DNA of 64,000 nucleotides, taken from positions 405,135 to 469,134 of the forward strand of contig VWZW01002449.1 of assembly GCA_013397115.1 (NCBI GenBank), given 5' to 3'. The stretch is from Edolisoma coerulescens (taxonomy: Eukaryota; Chordata; Aves; Passeriformes; Campephagidae). Shown here one piece after another: positions 1 to 13,300 of the stretch. Position numbers and translations under genes: made by a program. The notes under the pieces are model-generated. The model did no database searches, was not told the DNA's origin, and worked only from the letters and a program-made list of their open reading frames with translations. Numbering within the stretch: position 1 is the first letter of the stretch; every line of letters starts with the position of its first letter.

Positions 1-3000
1 CTTGTCAAATCCTGCTGGGAAGCTCTGTAGTACAACAGGTTACTGCAAATCTACCCACTTTTCCTTTTTGAGACCACTACACAGTGTTTCACACAAAGGG
101 CTTAATCACTAAAACATATCTTGTTATTTAAGAATCTTTACTGCAGAAAGACTGCATCATTTAGGAGGGGCAATTTTTCCATTAGAGTTCTAAATAAATG
201 CCAAAACAAACACAAATACATTGTTGTTTAAAATCTGGATTAAAATATCTTGTCTTTAAAATGTTCCCCAACAGCCTTTTAAGAATATATCGTTCCTTTC
301 CGAAAGAGCAAGTTCCTCTTTGATGTGCACCCTCATTTTGAAAAGGTTGCAAATTCTTTCTTAATTTGGTCTAAATTTGCTAATGTACCATTTTAGATTC
401 ATTGCATGCTCCTGAACACTGCATTTATGGTCGATTTTTATTCACATCTGCTTAGTTGTTCAGCCTACTAACCTAATGCTTGCCTCATTGCCAGACACCA
501 GGATGGATATGGAAAAAAAACCCAAAAAAGATTATGTCAGAAAAGAGCAGCAGGGCGTTTGTTAATTTTGAGTTCTGTGTATGAAGCCTGATTAGCCATG
601 ACTAGCTCCAAGTTAAATGTCAGCTATTTACAGAGGAACACAGCAAGAACAATATTCTCAACCTTTATTTTTTCTTTTTTGAAAGAGAAAGATACATTGT
701 TGTTTCTCAAAACACTCCACTCAGGTTTTTGTTGTTTTTGTTGGGTGTATTTCTTAGTGAGACTACTGATGAGGTGAGGTGTGTCATTTTAAGATTAATA
801 GACACAGGATGCATGAGATGCAATATTCAGAGCATGAAGAATCATTAACTAGCAACGACATCTGAGGGATGTTCCTGAATTTCAAATGCTTCACTGCTTC
901 ATTGAGTAGTGAACACAGCAACTCACTCTGAGGCAGATGTTATGCCCACACACATTGCAAATGCAAACAATTATCTCCGAAGTGTGCAGAGAAAAATCAG
1001 ACAAACTATGTAATATTGTTGAAGGAAGGGGAAAAAAAAAAAAAAACAACACCAAGAAAAAACCCAACCTATTTAGAATTAGAAAATTTATGAATATTAT
1101 AATTTTTATAGTACGTAATTATGTGGATGAAAAACAAGATATTCAAACTCAGATTCAGTTTTTGGCCAAGAAATTATCTTCTGGTTCGAAGGATTTCAGG
1201 ATAACAGAAATCTTTCGGCTGAATCTATGACTAATTTGTAAATTGCTGATCATGGTAAGAATGTTATATCATGTAACTCCAGTGCTCCATGATTATCTGT
1301 TGGTCACCACTGGATATGTGCTGAACTACTTGACACAGGTAAGTGGAATACTGGAATAAATAGATTAGTTATTTAGACTGGCATGGAAGTTCATAAGCTA
1401 GAGACATCACAATGTATCTCGTGAGCCAGAAACTCTCAAATATTTAATGCAATAAATCCCCAGCACTAATAAGGAGAATTATGAGAGAGAAGGATAATAC
1501 AAGGACACCTTTTTGTGGGAAGAGGGAAATCAGACAGGAGTTTGGCTTTCTACTGTCTTCCCAAAACCTAAAACTATGGTTCTGTTCTGTTCAACGAGGG
1601 TGCTAAGTGCCATAGAACCACAAGCTCTGCAATTATTACTGCTATTGACAATAAGACAAAAAATCAGGAGCTAAGTGCAAGTTAGTGTGTTTGCTGCCAT
1701 GCATCTTGCCTGTATAGCCATTTTCATCCAGGATATTATGAATATCTACTTCAAATTTTATTCCTGTGGTTCTCAAAGACATTGCCTTTAGGTTGAACAG
1801 GAAGAAAACCTATTCTAATCTTAAGATGCGCAATCAAGATAAGAGACATGGTGCCAAAACTATTGTAGTTACGAATGTAAGGGTTTCATGGCAATATTTC
1901 ATCTTAGATGTTTGCACCTCCTTAAACAATGTGCTGAATCTCAAAAGGAGTGCACAGGAATCTTTTCACGAAACACAAAATTACGGTGACTTCAGGGGGT
2001 GAGATGGTATCTTTTTATAACATATACCGAGAAGCAGTAAAGGAGAGAAATTAAGCAAATGGAAAAGGTAAGGGAATGAAATATTATCTTGTCACCCTAT
2101 CCAGGAAGAAAAAAAAGTGCTTTGCTTCTGCAGCAGACTGGATCTACACACCAAGAGGATTCCCTGGTCTGCCTCCACAGCCCATGCCTGGTACCCTACA
2201 AAGGCCATCCACTTTGCTCTTACTACAGACGTGGCAGTTAATTTCCAGGGAAGAAGACAGGAATGGAGAACAAAAGGACAACTCATGAATCAGAAAAGAC
2301 AGCTCTGAAAGCATTTAGAGAAACAGAAGCTTTGCTCTGTTGTTAAGGGAAAACCCAACCCTGAAAATAAAATTTAAAACAAAAGTGAAGGGGAAGATAT
2401 TCTGACCTCAGAGCTCTCCTTTTCCCTCTAGACATCTGATACACCTCTACTCATTTTTCTAATACTGAATATAGGACAGACATGTTAAAGTAAGGAATTC
2501 CACGGGTCTGTAAAATCTTCAGTGCTGTCAACAGGTACCACTGAGTAGTAGGCTGGAAGTAGCTGTTCTCAGTGCCTTCAGTCCCACAGAAACACATTGC
2601 ACTATTTAATGAAAATTCAGATTTTTCATCTTTCCTGGTTCTGACTAGCGAAGCCATTTCCTGTACAGGTCCAAGCTCTCTGTGAGTCTCATGATGACAT
2701 GGAAAAAAGCTGGGATGTATGCAACAGCTCAGGATAAATGAGCCTAGCATTTGTTTTAAACCACATTTTTCCTCATTTTGAGAATAGTCGAGACAGATTA
2801 AACAGTCCTTGGTAGTGCCTCATAATAAAAGGGGCCCTCAGACTTGCAGCAACTCCACAATTGTGTCACAGCCTAGATTCACTCTACTATTAAATAACGT
2901 TGGCATTTTAGTTCTAAATACACCTCCAGTGAACTCTTCTTTCCCCAAGCTTACCAAGTAGGAACAGCCTGTGACTTCTTACTCCTGCCCAAACCAGCAG

Positions 3001-3328
3001 CAAAGCATTCATTCAGGAAAGTCTTCCCAGACTGCTTCTTTAATTTCACTCTCAGGACAGAGGCTACACTTAACCTCCAAAATGGTTGTTTACTTTCACA
3101 AATCAATTTCAAGCATGGTATCTTAGATTAAGGCTCCCCACAACACTGCAATGATGGTTCTCAAATACCTGCACAGATGCACAGTTATACTCCCTTTTCC
3201 TCTGGAAATCCTGGATCACTGAACTTTAATATTCACCTCTGCCTGTCATGTCCAGAACTCTAATAAAAATTGTCTCCATTTCTCTGGGTCTTATCCTATT
3301 ATCATGATTTTATCACTAAAGATGCAAT
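1..3328. other. Non-coding stretch, no gene recognised
   Basis: AT-rich DNA with only short chance open frames on both strands. It holds an A15 run at 1032-1046. A 31-codon frame starts at ATG 1261 and crosses a CAG|GTAAGT splice-donor match at 1338/1339, but the upstream acceptor-like AG at 1281-1282 has a poor pyrimidine tract, so I do not call an exon. No transposable-element ends are recognisable. Confidence 0.7.
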
Positions 3329-4226
3329 TGTATTGGATTTGCATTGGTAGTGGGGGGGCTACAGGGGTGACTTCTGTGAGAAGCTACCAGAAGCTTCCTC
3401 CATATCCAGCAGAGCCAATGCCAGGCAGCTCCAAGACTGCTGGGTCAGCCAAGGCTGGGCCATTAGAAATGATGGTAACACCTCTGTGATAGCACATTTA
3501 AGAAAAAATAGTAATTGTGCAGATATAATTGGGGCCAGAGAAGAGCGGGGTGAGAATATGGGAGAGGAACAACCCTGCAAACACCAGGGTCAGTGGAGAA
3601 GGAGGGGGAGGAGCTGCTCCAGGCACTGGAGTTGAGGTGCCCCTGCAGGCCGTGGTGCAGCCCATGGTGAAGCAGCTGTGCCCCTGCAGCCCATGGAGGA
3701 TCACAGGGATGCAGAGATCCACCTGCAGCCCATGGAGGAGACCCACACCAGAGCAGGCGAGAGGAGGCTGTGACCTGCAAAAGGTCTGTGCTGGATCAGT
3801 CTCCTATCAGGGACCTGCAGACCCACGGAGAGAGGATCCCATGCTGGAGCAGGTAGGACTTGTGACCCTGTGGGGGAGCAAGCTGTGCCAGAAGGAGCAG
3901 GCTGTGCCTGAAGGACTGCACCCCGTGGAAGAGTGACTCACGTTGCAGCCATTTGGAGAGCATTGTTGCCCGTGGGGTTGGGAGAAAGTGTTTTTAGATT
4001 TAGTTTACTTCCCATTATCCTGCTCTAATTTTGTTAGTAATAAATTCAATTAATATCCCCAAGTTGAGTGTGTTTTGCCAGTGGCGGTATTTGATGAGAG
4101 ATCTCTTCCAGTCCTTATCTCAGCCCATGAACCATTTGTTATATTTTCTCTCCTGTATCCACTTGTGAAGGGGAGTGATAGAGCAGTTTTGGTGGGTGCC
4201 TGGCATCCAGCCAAGATCAACCTGCA
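3329..4226 (+). mobile_element. Solo LTR of an avian endogenous retrovirus
   Basis: The block starts TGTATTGGATTTGC and ends ..CAACCTGCA, so it has the TG...CA ends of an LTR, and is about 900 bp long. The middle (about 3600-3950) carries loosely repeated GC-rich modules built around CTGCAGCCCATGGA and 'ctggagcagg'. A polyadenylation signal AATAAA lies at 4039-4044, followed by a typical tail (ccccaagttgagt..., ggtgggtgcctggcatccagcc). I recognise this layout as a repeat common in birds; the exact family name, possibly ERVL-type, is from memory and uncertain. No gag, pol or env lies beside it, so it is best read as a solo LTR left by recombination. The flanking bases (gcaat and gccct) do not form a clear target-site duplication. 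The 135-codon open frame at 3529-3936 falls inside the modules and is not a gene. Confidence 0.85.
4039..4044 (+). promoter_or_regulatory. AATAAA polyadenylation signal of the LTR
   Basis: Hexamer in the AT-rich part near the 3' end of the solo LTR, where the R/U5 boundary signal is expected. It could still serve as a transcript end site if the LTR is transcribed. Confidence 0.5.
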
Positions 4227-5268
4227 GCCCTAATAGACTAAAAGGAAATATGCTTACTTCTTTATAAACTCCAACATCAAAAATGCAGTTGAAAAATTCA
4301 TAAAAACACAAATATCAGAAAAAAAGAAAATCACTTTTAATCTAAGATACAACTCTGTCTTCCCTTCTTCTCAAGCAGCTGCCAATCTGAGCCATATAGC
4401 CAAAGCCTTACAAATGTTGTATATTGTCAATTTGTCTTCCCTGAAAAAAAAAAAAATTCATAAAACCTGTGAGAACCTTTTGGGGGTGTTTTAGAAATTA
4501 TCATATTCCCAGACCCCTTCTTACAGATATTATTTATCCAGACCTTATTCAGTAAGCAGACTGTTCACTGTCCTCTCCATTTTAAAAATCTTAATGTCCT
4601 TTTGGCAGAGAAAATATTATCTCCTGTATTTGATCATTGGTCTACTAAGTGATAAAATATCTTTTCAGATCTGGGGGGCAACATGCCAATTTCAGTATGG
4701 GACCTTTTGAAATAACAAATCATATTTTTCCCACTCATACATTGCAGAAATGTATTTATATATAGACACTCATTTATCATAAGACTTTAAATTTTTTAAT
4801 CATATCTGTATGGCTTTAATTAATTAATAAATAGAGATTCAGAGTCTGGCAGTAAAAACACCATGGGTGAGTTACCAGTTGAGAGGACAGATACAACTCA
4901 GAATGGGCCATGATCCGAGTTCTATAAGACTGTCATAAATGTTATGAACTATTCTAGGATCATCTTGTGCTGTGCGCCTGGGGTTTTTTCCTTGGAAACA
5001 CTTGTAAAAGATGCACTCTCACTGCAATATAACAGATTTTCAATCCTCAAAATCTGTGTAAAAAAAAGTTGTTATTTAGGTTTAGGTAACGCTTGCTGGT
5101 GAACACCTGCAATGCAAAAAATAATTACTGTTTAGCGTTAACTAAATCATAACATCTGTAATAATAACATAACATAACATAAGATCTGTAGAAGCTCAAG
5201 TTTACATTTATCATGCAGAATCATTCTTCTGTGTATGGTAAAGCATTGTGATGCTCAATATTAGGTAT
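4227..5268. other. Non-coding stretch, no gene recognised
   Basis: AT-rich. Contains an A13 run at 4444-4456 and three exact copies of AACAT at 5166-5180. No open frame with recognisable similarity. Confidence 0.7.
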
Positions 5269-5313
5269 GTGGTGGTTTGACACCTTGCTACATGCCTTGG
5301 AACCCAAAGCTCG
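5269..5313 (-). mobile_element. Possible short remnant of an LTR end
   Basis: TGTGGTGGTTTGAC followed by a loosely matching 30 bases resembles the reverse complement of the 3' end of the LTR family seen at 3329-4226 (consensus recalled, not checked). Similarity fades after about 45 bp, so this may be a truncated fragment or chance. Confidence 0.25.
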
Positions 5314-7896
5314 GAACTTTCAATACAGGAGTGTCTTTTTATCCTGTGAATTATCTCTTTCATGCTCTGTTAGGCTTAAATCACGTTTTGCAATATTTCA
5401 GTGCCAAATTGTTGCACAGGACCTCAGTAGCATTGTCTCAGTTGCAACTGGCATTATGAAACAGCACTGTAAAGGAAATATGTTGGCACACAGAGGTTCT
5501 ATGCCAACCTGTCAATACTTAATCATGTGCAGTACCAAATATAACAGATTTGGTTGGCTTCTAAAATAAAAATATGTGGAAAACACTTCTAGGTGACTCA
5601 TGACTGGTTGAAGAGGTATGTCTGAACTTCTGTAGTGTTGTTTCTAGAAGCAGTAGCATGAGAACTGATCAATCTTACTTCTTCATTATGGGAAGCTCAG
5701 AGGAGACCAAAACTCTGATGGCTGTCCCCTTCACTGGAAGTGTGAGCACCATCTTCTCCCTTTCTCTGCACAACTTTGCAGGAACAGCATGTTTTGCTCA
5801 CAAATGTCACTTGAGGAAAACATCAAGTTAATGCATAGAAGACATTTGGAACTGTCTGTTTAATTTCTTTTTCAAGAGGTCTTAGGTGGCTTTTATGTGC
5901 ATCTGAGGGTGTGAGGAGGGTAGGTGTGGAAGTAAGGAAGTGTGAAGGAGAGAAAGACTCATGCACACATACACATGATGTTTTGGTCATATCCACAGGA
6001 GTGGCAGAACACTTCTGGAGTTCACCCTCTATGATCGTCCCAGAGACAAATATGTCTGGTGTGAGCTTCTGCATAAGCAAGATATTCAGAAAGCATTGCA
6101 AAATGAAGAAAAAAATCTCTAATAAACTGTTGTTATTGGTCTTCCAACGATTCCAGATTTCCTTTGGTTGGAGTGAGAGAAAAGTCGAGTTACTTAGTTC
6201 AATTTGTTCACTTTTCTCTGGAAAACTGGTCTAAAATCATCTGAAGGGAAAGGATTAATCTACCCTACAAAACCAGATACCTGTAAAAACAATTAAATAA
6301 TTATAATTTTATTTCATACTGCTTTTCACTGTAGGTAAGAAATACCAAATATTATAAAAATATTTTTGGTTGAGATTAGCAATACCTGTGTGATTTTATA
6401 ATTTGAATTTCTTGCTCAGGTAAAGACTCATCTAAATATTTCTGTCATTTCTTTCTTAAAACTATAACCAATAATATCTAGCCCAGAAAATACGTAGCTG
6501 CAGATAATATCAATAACATTTTTTTTTTTTAACTTTAATCTTTCATGTCATATTTCACAAGTTATATTAGTCAAAAAAATACTCGTGCTTGTTGGCATCT
6601 ATTGTCTTTCAAAAATCTTTCTGGATCCCTGAGTATGTGAAGGACAATAGTGACAAACAAGGTGAAATAAATAAGTCCTTAAAGCTTCCATCACCTCACA
6701 AAGATGACAGCAAGTAACAGTAAAAATCTGCCATATAGATAAAAAGCATTGATTGTAGGAGTTTGCCTCCCCAGAAGAAGAGAGACTGCAAGTTTCATCC
6801 TGACATCACGGCATGTTTTAATTTCAGTTGGCCTCAATAGATAGACTGTTATCTCCTGTTTGAGAGGTTCAAGTTTGCCTTCCATACTGGAGAAGGCAAA
6901 ATTGTAAATGTACTGCTTTAAGTAAAGCATTCCCTGTGTACATGAACGAAAATGCTGGAAACAAGTTTAACTGAGAATTACTAGGAATCACCCTGTATTT
7001 TGGACATTGTCTCTTCTTCAAACATGTACGTCCGTTTTTGCAAGGTGTTTGCCTGTTTTCTCTCAATCTGTACACAGAGGAGAAAAGAAAATTGTAAATG
7101 CAAATTGATTTGTAAGTCAGAGATAACTGCTGTCGTGTGTCTAACATGTAAATATCTTTTTTTCATGCGTATTATATTACAAAAATTAATTCCTTGGATT
7201 ATTTTGCTTTTATACAATTTGTCCTGTCCAATTTTACCTCAAAACATTAAGAAGTCATTCAAATGCAAGATAGGACCTTCTGGTGTCAGTAGGAATAATT
7301 TATTAAGAATTCATCTTCACAGAATTTTAAGATATAATTTTTCAGACAGCACTAAAACCACAGCTGTAATGTTCAAGATTCAACATACTTCAAGAAAATT
7401 TTAGGGCTGGTAATACTCTCAGTCAAAGGACTTATAAGTCTTATGTAGCCCCTGTAAAGGTCAATAAGTACAGGAAAATAATTAATAAAGAAGACCTGAA
7501 ACCTGAGAAACTTAGGAAGTGAGCTGAGGAAATGTATGCTAATTATGTTGTCCATACCCCAGTTCAAAAATAAGCTTATTCATAATTCAGAACAAGTTGA
7601 CTGGTGCTGGAATACCACCTGAGTAAAACACCTCTACATTCTGAAAGGGAACATAATTCTGTGTCCCTGGTGTATTTCTTCATTTATAAGCTGTCTGAAT
7701 TGAAAAGGCAGATGTTTCATTCTGGGAATTGACTGCAAGGGTGATTGCTTTCAGGTGAAACACTTAATAAATTAAAATTTGGGGAGCAAGATAACTCTGT
7801 TTAGGGAGAAGTGCTGAAATAAGTAACTGTGAAAAGGAAAAAAAAAAGCCTGGTGGTTTGTGTTACATTTCTGTGCCTAATTAGATAATTAGAAGG

Positions 7897-7913
7897 TGGG
7901 CACTAGAGGGCCT
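7897..7913 (+). promoter_or_regulatory. CTCF-like binding motif
   Basis: TGGGCACTAGAGGGCCT matches the CTCF core CCASYAGRKGGC at 11 of 12 positions; the only mismatch is the first base (G for C). Such sites can anchor chromatin loops or insulators. A single motif match in 64 kb is suggestive only. Confidence 0.4.
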
Positions 7914-9140
7914 AATATTGATTATTTTTCAGAAAAGATCTTTGCTGAGAACAAGGACACAAATAGGAACTGAAAGGATTTTGGTGTGCAATCTATAATG
8001 GTCACCTTTAAGAGCTTTATGGTTGCTTTAGATAACAAAACAATATTCTCTCTGAATTTGCAGTGCACTTTAGAGATTAGTGAAAATACAGAATTGACTG
8101 TAGTTAGATATCACTCAAAATGAAAAGTTTTTGAGGATGATCCTTGGTGGAACAGCAGCAGTCAGCAGATGTTATTTTTTCCTCAACATAAGCAATGCGT
8201 CCAAAAGAGAATATTAAAAACTGACCCTCAGGCAATTGATTGAGCCAAGTGTTTTATACTGAATTCAAATAAGAAACACATAAATACTTTTTCAGTCTTG
8301 GCTACTCAGATAAACTTCGGACACATATTCCATGTTAGGTTGTTTGGGGGTTATTTTTGGAACAGGCAAAAGGGGTTTTGCACAGATATTTCAGAACATT
8401 CATTCCCAGGTGCCTCTATATGTGTTTTAGACCAAATAAAAATTTGGAAGTTAAGTAAATTCTCATTTCAGGACACAAAACCATCACTTGCTGTGATCCA
8501 GAACAAATTAGGTAACGGAGGAGAACTGGTACTTCAATCTGCATAGACAGAGGGTGATGTGATTCTTCTGAACTTTCTCCTGAGCCAGAAATTTCAGAAG
8601 AGCTGAACTGTAAATCTGAGCAATTAAAACGTCTGTATACATTGATTAGATTTCAAATTATATACCAAGGTACAGTCACACAGTACAAGTAGTGCTTCAA
8701 GGGATGTTATGTTGGCTACTGTAACAAAGAATGTAACGCCCCAGCATGTGGATACAGGCACTTTTATCACTGACATGCCAGGGTACGAAAGTGGAAAAAA
8801 GGAGAGCTTTTAGTAAACTCATAATACCAAAATAAGAGCATTCTTCATGCAATTTTCTCTTTTTTTACCATGTTCTTTTCAAAATCACTGGACTTTACAG
8901 TTACCTTCTCTGGATACAATTGCTCATCTTTCTAGGTTGGTTTTGGGTTGTTTTGTTGTTTTTTTTTTTTCCCCAGTACTCTAAAAAGACATAAAAGCCA
9001 CATAAAGTCATAATTTTACTGATATGGGAACATATTATACATGTTTTTTATGATTCATTTAAGAAACTGACTATTAAGCCTGAGCATTCCTGTAATTAGA
9101 TTCCATAATCATTAGATTTATAAATCTGTTGGTGATGATT

Positions 9141-9189
9141 GGTGGTGGTGGTGGTGGTGGTGGTGGTGTTTTTGTTGTTGTTGTTGTTA
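9141..9189 (+). repeat. Compound microsatellite (GGT)n then (GTT)n
   Basis: About nine GGT triplets run from 9141 to 9169 and pass, after a short T run, into about six GTT triplets to 9189. The open frame reading polyglycine then polyvaline here (9129-9350) is an effect of the repeat, not a gene. The locus is likely length-variable. Confidence 0.9.
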
Positions 9190-10344
9190 TTTTATATCAA
9201 CAGAATTGTATAGCCTTCCATTTTGTTGAGCTACCTTGGAAATACCAAATGGGACAGAGTGGAAGGCAAAATCTGAGTGCAATAAAAGTAAAGGTGACAA
9301 AACTACCCATGCTTTCTTTAGTTAGAAATAAGTCTATGAAAAATTCATAGAAGAAAAAAGGCTACTCTGGTTCTCAAAAACATATTTCTTTTCCTCAATT
9401 TATTCCTCTTGTAGATAGATGCTATTCATATATTGACAAACTTCCTGCAACTTGAAAAGCTAATAGCATTGCAGAATTGAATTTGGAATTGCAGCCTTCA
9501 AATATTTCTCTCTCTTAAGTTTAAGAAACCCACAGGGACTGTTTTACTTGAAGGAATTAAAACCAAAAAATTCCTGCCTAATTTTTAACTTCTACTGAAC
9601 CATAGATCTCTAGTAGATTAAAAACGACTTAGTTTTGTCAAAATGAATCCTCTTCCCATGCAGCTCTTTTGCTTTGAAGGTATAGATACCGTAACTGGAT
9701 ACCAATAAAATTAATCTCCTTGCAACACATTATCTACTTTTGCCAATTTCTATTGCCTAAAACACCTTTTTTGATACTGCTAGTGTATCTAGGAAAGGCA
9801 TCACTGGCTATAGACTTCCAGTCAATTTTTTTCATAGGATAGATTTTATGCAAAAAAAGCTTGGGAGAAATAGAGAACTCACAAATTACAGCTCTCCTCA
9901 AAAATTATACATATGGGATGATAATCAGTCGTCTCAATCTCAGGAAAGTTTTTGCTCCTCTAATTTACAATAAAGCAACCATTTGTTACTAAAATTTATT
10001 GACCTCATACTACCTTTTCCTATCAAAATTCCTCCATTCTGCTCCCCCCGCCCCCCCTCTCCTCCAAATTCTTCTGGTATGCTAAGTGAAAAAAAACCTT
10101 TTACAGGTTTTTGGTTTTTTTTATTTTTGTTTTGTTTTGTTTTCCAGGAAAGTGACAAGACAGCATTGCCTGTGAAGAGAAAAAATCTCATCAATAATTC
10201 CTTCTCATCTTGGATTAAGTACAGGAATAGTTCCCATGGTTTTACAGGAATTTCGTCCTAGAAATGCAACAACCTGACTGGTGAAGAACAGAACAACCTG
10301 TAGCCTATGTCCCACAGACCTAGTACATTAAATAAGATTACAAG

Positions 10345-10392
10345 GTTTATCTGGAGGTTTTCTGGTCCAGTTCCCAATTCAAAGCAGGGATA
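10345..10392 (-). mobile_element. Worn CR1 3'-end fragment
   Basis: The segment containing tctggaggttttctggtccag and caaagcaggg resembles the reverse complement of the CR1 3' UTR (recalled form: gaggtcatctggtccaaccccctgctcaaagcaggg). Only about 50 bp is recognisable, so it is old or a chance partial match. Confidence 0.35.
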
Positions 10393-13300
10393 AATATGAA
10401 ATATGAATTTTTAAAGTTTGATTCAACTTTAAAGTTATAAAACTCCCACAATTTTTAAACAGACAAAACAGAATGCATTCCATAGTTTTCTCCAGGACTA
10501 GCTTTGCTGCCTTTCACATCTTTGACTGATGACTCCCAGAAGCTTTCCTTAATTTGGCTGGTGACCATATGCATTTATTGATGTTAATTTGATGAATTTA
10601 AAAAGAGGGGTATTAGTATCTTTAGTATTTTTGTATATTTTTAGTATTTTTGCTCTATGCCTTATATTATTTGCCAGTAAAAAATTAAACCTTCTTTGAT
10701 TTCAACTTTAAAGTTTCGTTGTCTTTCCACTTTGATACACTTTCAAGATAAGTCTTAAGAATGATTCAACACTTATTGTCCACAAACCACTTTCTATTAA
10801 ACTACTGATGTCAAAATTAAATTAAAGTGAAGAAAATACTGAAACTGTTTCACTGGAGACTTCATCAGTTTTGTGTGTAGAAGTGGGATTGCACAGACTA
10901 GTTAATAAAGTTTGTGATACTTATACCGGGCAGGGATCATGTTCCTCATGTCCGGTTTTAAAAAAAACATTACTAAGGACACTTTGACTCTCAGATACAA
11001 ATTCTTTCTCTAAATGACTAGCAATGTATTGTTGATGACCTTTTACTCAGCTACCATTTCAAAAACTAACTAAAATTTATTCTTGAATAATTTTAAATAT
11101 ATGAAGGAAAATTTAAATTATCAATAATACTATATAATGTGTTTCTTTTATTTCTTGCACAGGTCAGTGTAAAGTTCCTATGATTTTAAGTAAATGGTGC
11201 TCTTGAAATGAATGGATATTATATTTACATTAACTCCCATAAAATTCCATAAAAATTTTTGACTTCCTTTCATCCCAGCTCGTAACCATATGCAAAATTA
11301 AATTACTACAATGTGATAAATTTAATCATTTCTGAACGATGTAATCAATTTAAACTGCACAAAATCTGCTTATAAAACTTGTGAATGAGGTCAAGCCGGA
11401 AGTACCTGTATTTTGAGTGACAAAGTCAGAATTTGAAATAAGGCTTCACGAGCGAAGGAATGGTCTGGTGTCTGATGGACTTTGATGAAAGTGGAAACAT
11501 GCAAATGAGACCAGTAGAGGGGAAATCAAATAAATGTCAAAAGACTGCAGACCTACAAAAAAAGTATATAGCCATAGAGCAGATCCCAGAATTAATAAAG
11601 ATCAGCCATGTGACTCTGCTGCAAGACAGCAAAGGCAAACATAAGTTGCAGATGTATCATATGAGCCAGACAGCCCAGAGAAAGAAAGAAGGCTTAACCT
11701 TTTGCATATATACAAATATATATTTTTTTAATTAGCTAATATCAATGTCAATATAAGGACCTCAGCTTGAACAATCTTCACAAAAAAAAATGTGTTATGG
11801 TATAATAGTTCTTTCGCTCTTCGGCCTTTTATAAGTTAGTGCAAATAAATGCAATGGTCACTCATTCCTATATATGGGCAGAGATGGACTAAATGCCCTC
11901 TCTTAAAAAAATCTTTGGAGACACCCTGTCTCATGTCCACCTACAATACTCCTACAACTCTCCTAAGGCAGAATTGTGTGATACTTACAGTTGGGAAGCA
12001 GAGGCCACTTGATAGACAGCAGCCTTCCTGTACGTCCATTCTGTTTTTTACTGTTCTGTAACCATAGGGGTTTGCAACATGTGAAATCTCCCAGAAGTCC
12101 CTCTGGTCTGTGTAACTTGAATTCAGCTTGAGCAATATTCTAAGTCGTTTACCATGGCTGTCTTTATCAAAGCAGGTCTTAAGTATATGATTTTACAAGT
12201 TCTCCTGAAAATTATTTGTCATTTTCCCAACTACTTCTTTAAAACCTATTTTGTTTAAGGTTTCATTAAAGGCTACTAATGTAAGACATTGGGGTCATTT
12301 TAAATTCACAGCCTTCCCATGAAAGAGAGACTCAATTAAACCTGAGTCTCTGTATGTTAAATGGAATACCTTGAATCCCCTAATCAAATATTTAAATTAT
12401 AACCTTTTGTCCGCTATTGCTTCTATTTACTCCTATTTAGTGTTTTTCCTTACCCCATTGTTTCATTCTGCTACTAAGTGCTGTGTGTGTGACATTTACC
12501 TCACATTTATTCACAAAGTGCTTTCAGTTCATTATTGACTATGCATAATCAATGTATGCTAGTTCTCTTTGCTTCTGTTTCTGTCATTATTGCATTTTAA
12601 ATTACATAAACAAGAGCTCTACATCTACAAGCTAAGGCTTTAGGAAAATACATCATCTTGGAAAAAAGTCAGGCCTTCTAAATGTATGCTCTTTCCTCAG
12701 GAAAAAATAATGGAAACAGGCTAGAGCATTTGTTAAAGACAACATTTTTCTTTCAGATCTACATGGCTGATCTTAACTCCATTACCCTGCTCACCTCTTC
12801 TGCACAGATCTCTGAGCATGAAAGATATACAGAACAGACTATCAAAGGTGAGATCTGCTTGGTAGGATCTGAGAGAAGAATATTGCTTTAAACTGACTGT
12901 CCAAAGCTTCAAGCTCCGAACATGAAATAAAGCTCCATTTTAAGTAAGCTAGGAAAACATTTCCCACTTATGGCTTACCAAAATCAAACATTGACATTCT
13001 TCGGTATTCTGAACAAGTGGAAAATTCCTCAATATTCCTGAAGAGCATATAGGCCTTTTTCTTTCCCTATACTCAAGTTCTGCCATCCAAAGCTAAATAG
13101 ACCAGCTGTAAAGTTTTTTGCTATCAGAACTAATTCTAAAAAAAGTCCAAGAATAACCAAGTGCTGTTTCAAATTATTACCTTGTCTCACCAAATACAAG
13201 TGGTAGATTCATCACAGAAAACCATCACAGCATCTTACAATCTCAACTATAAGATTCAGAAGTCCTGTAGTTGCTCTACCACCATTCAACGTCTTCTGAA

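Larger units (their letters stand above)
5314..10344. other. Non-coding stretch, no gene recognised
   Basis: AT-rich single-copy-looking DNA. Contains T runs at 6519-6530 and 8959-8970, a perfect 14-bp palindrome AGATTTATAAATCT at 9114-9127, and a C-rich run at 10044-10057. The frames at 7000-7404 (+) and 5911-6234 (+) have no recognisable domain and atypical composition, so I treat them as chance. Confidence 0.65.

Noticed and set aside
3529..3936. 135-codon plus-strand frame
   Set aside because: Lies wholly inside the GC-rich modules of the solo LTR; no retroviral gene is expected there.
9129..9350. Frame beginning with a polyglycine and polyvaline run
   Set aside because: Produced by the GGT/GTT microsatellite.
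11814..11830. TCGCTCTTCGGCCTTTT, resembling the 5' end of U2 snRNA
   Set aside because: Only about 17 bases match, with one base out of order, and the following sequence does not follow U2.
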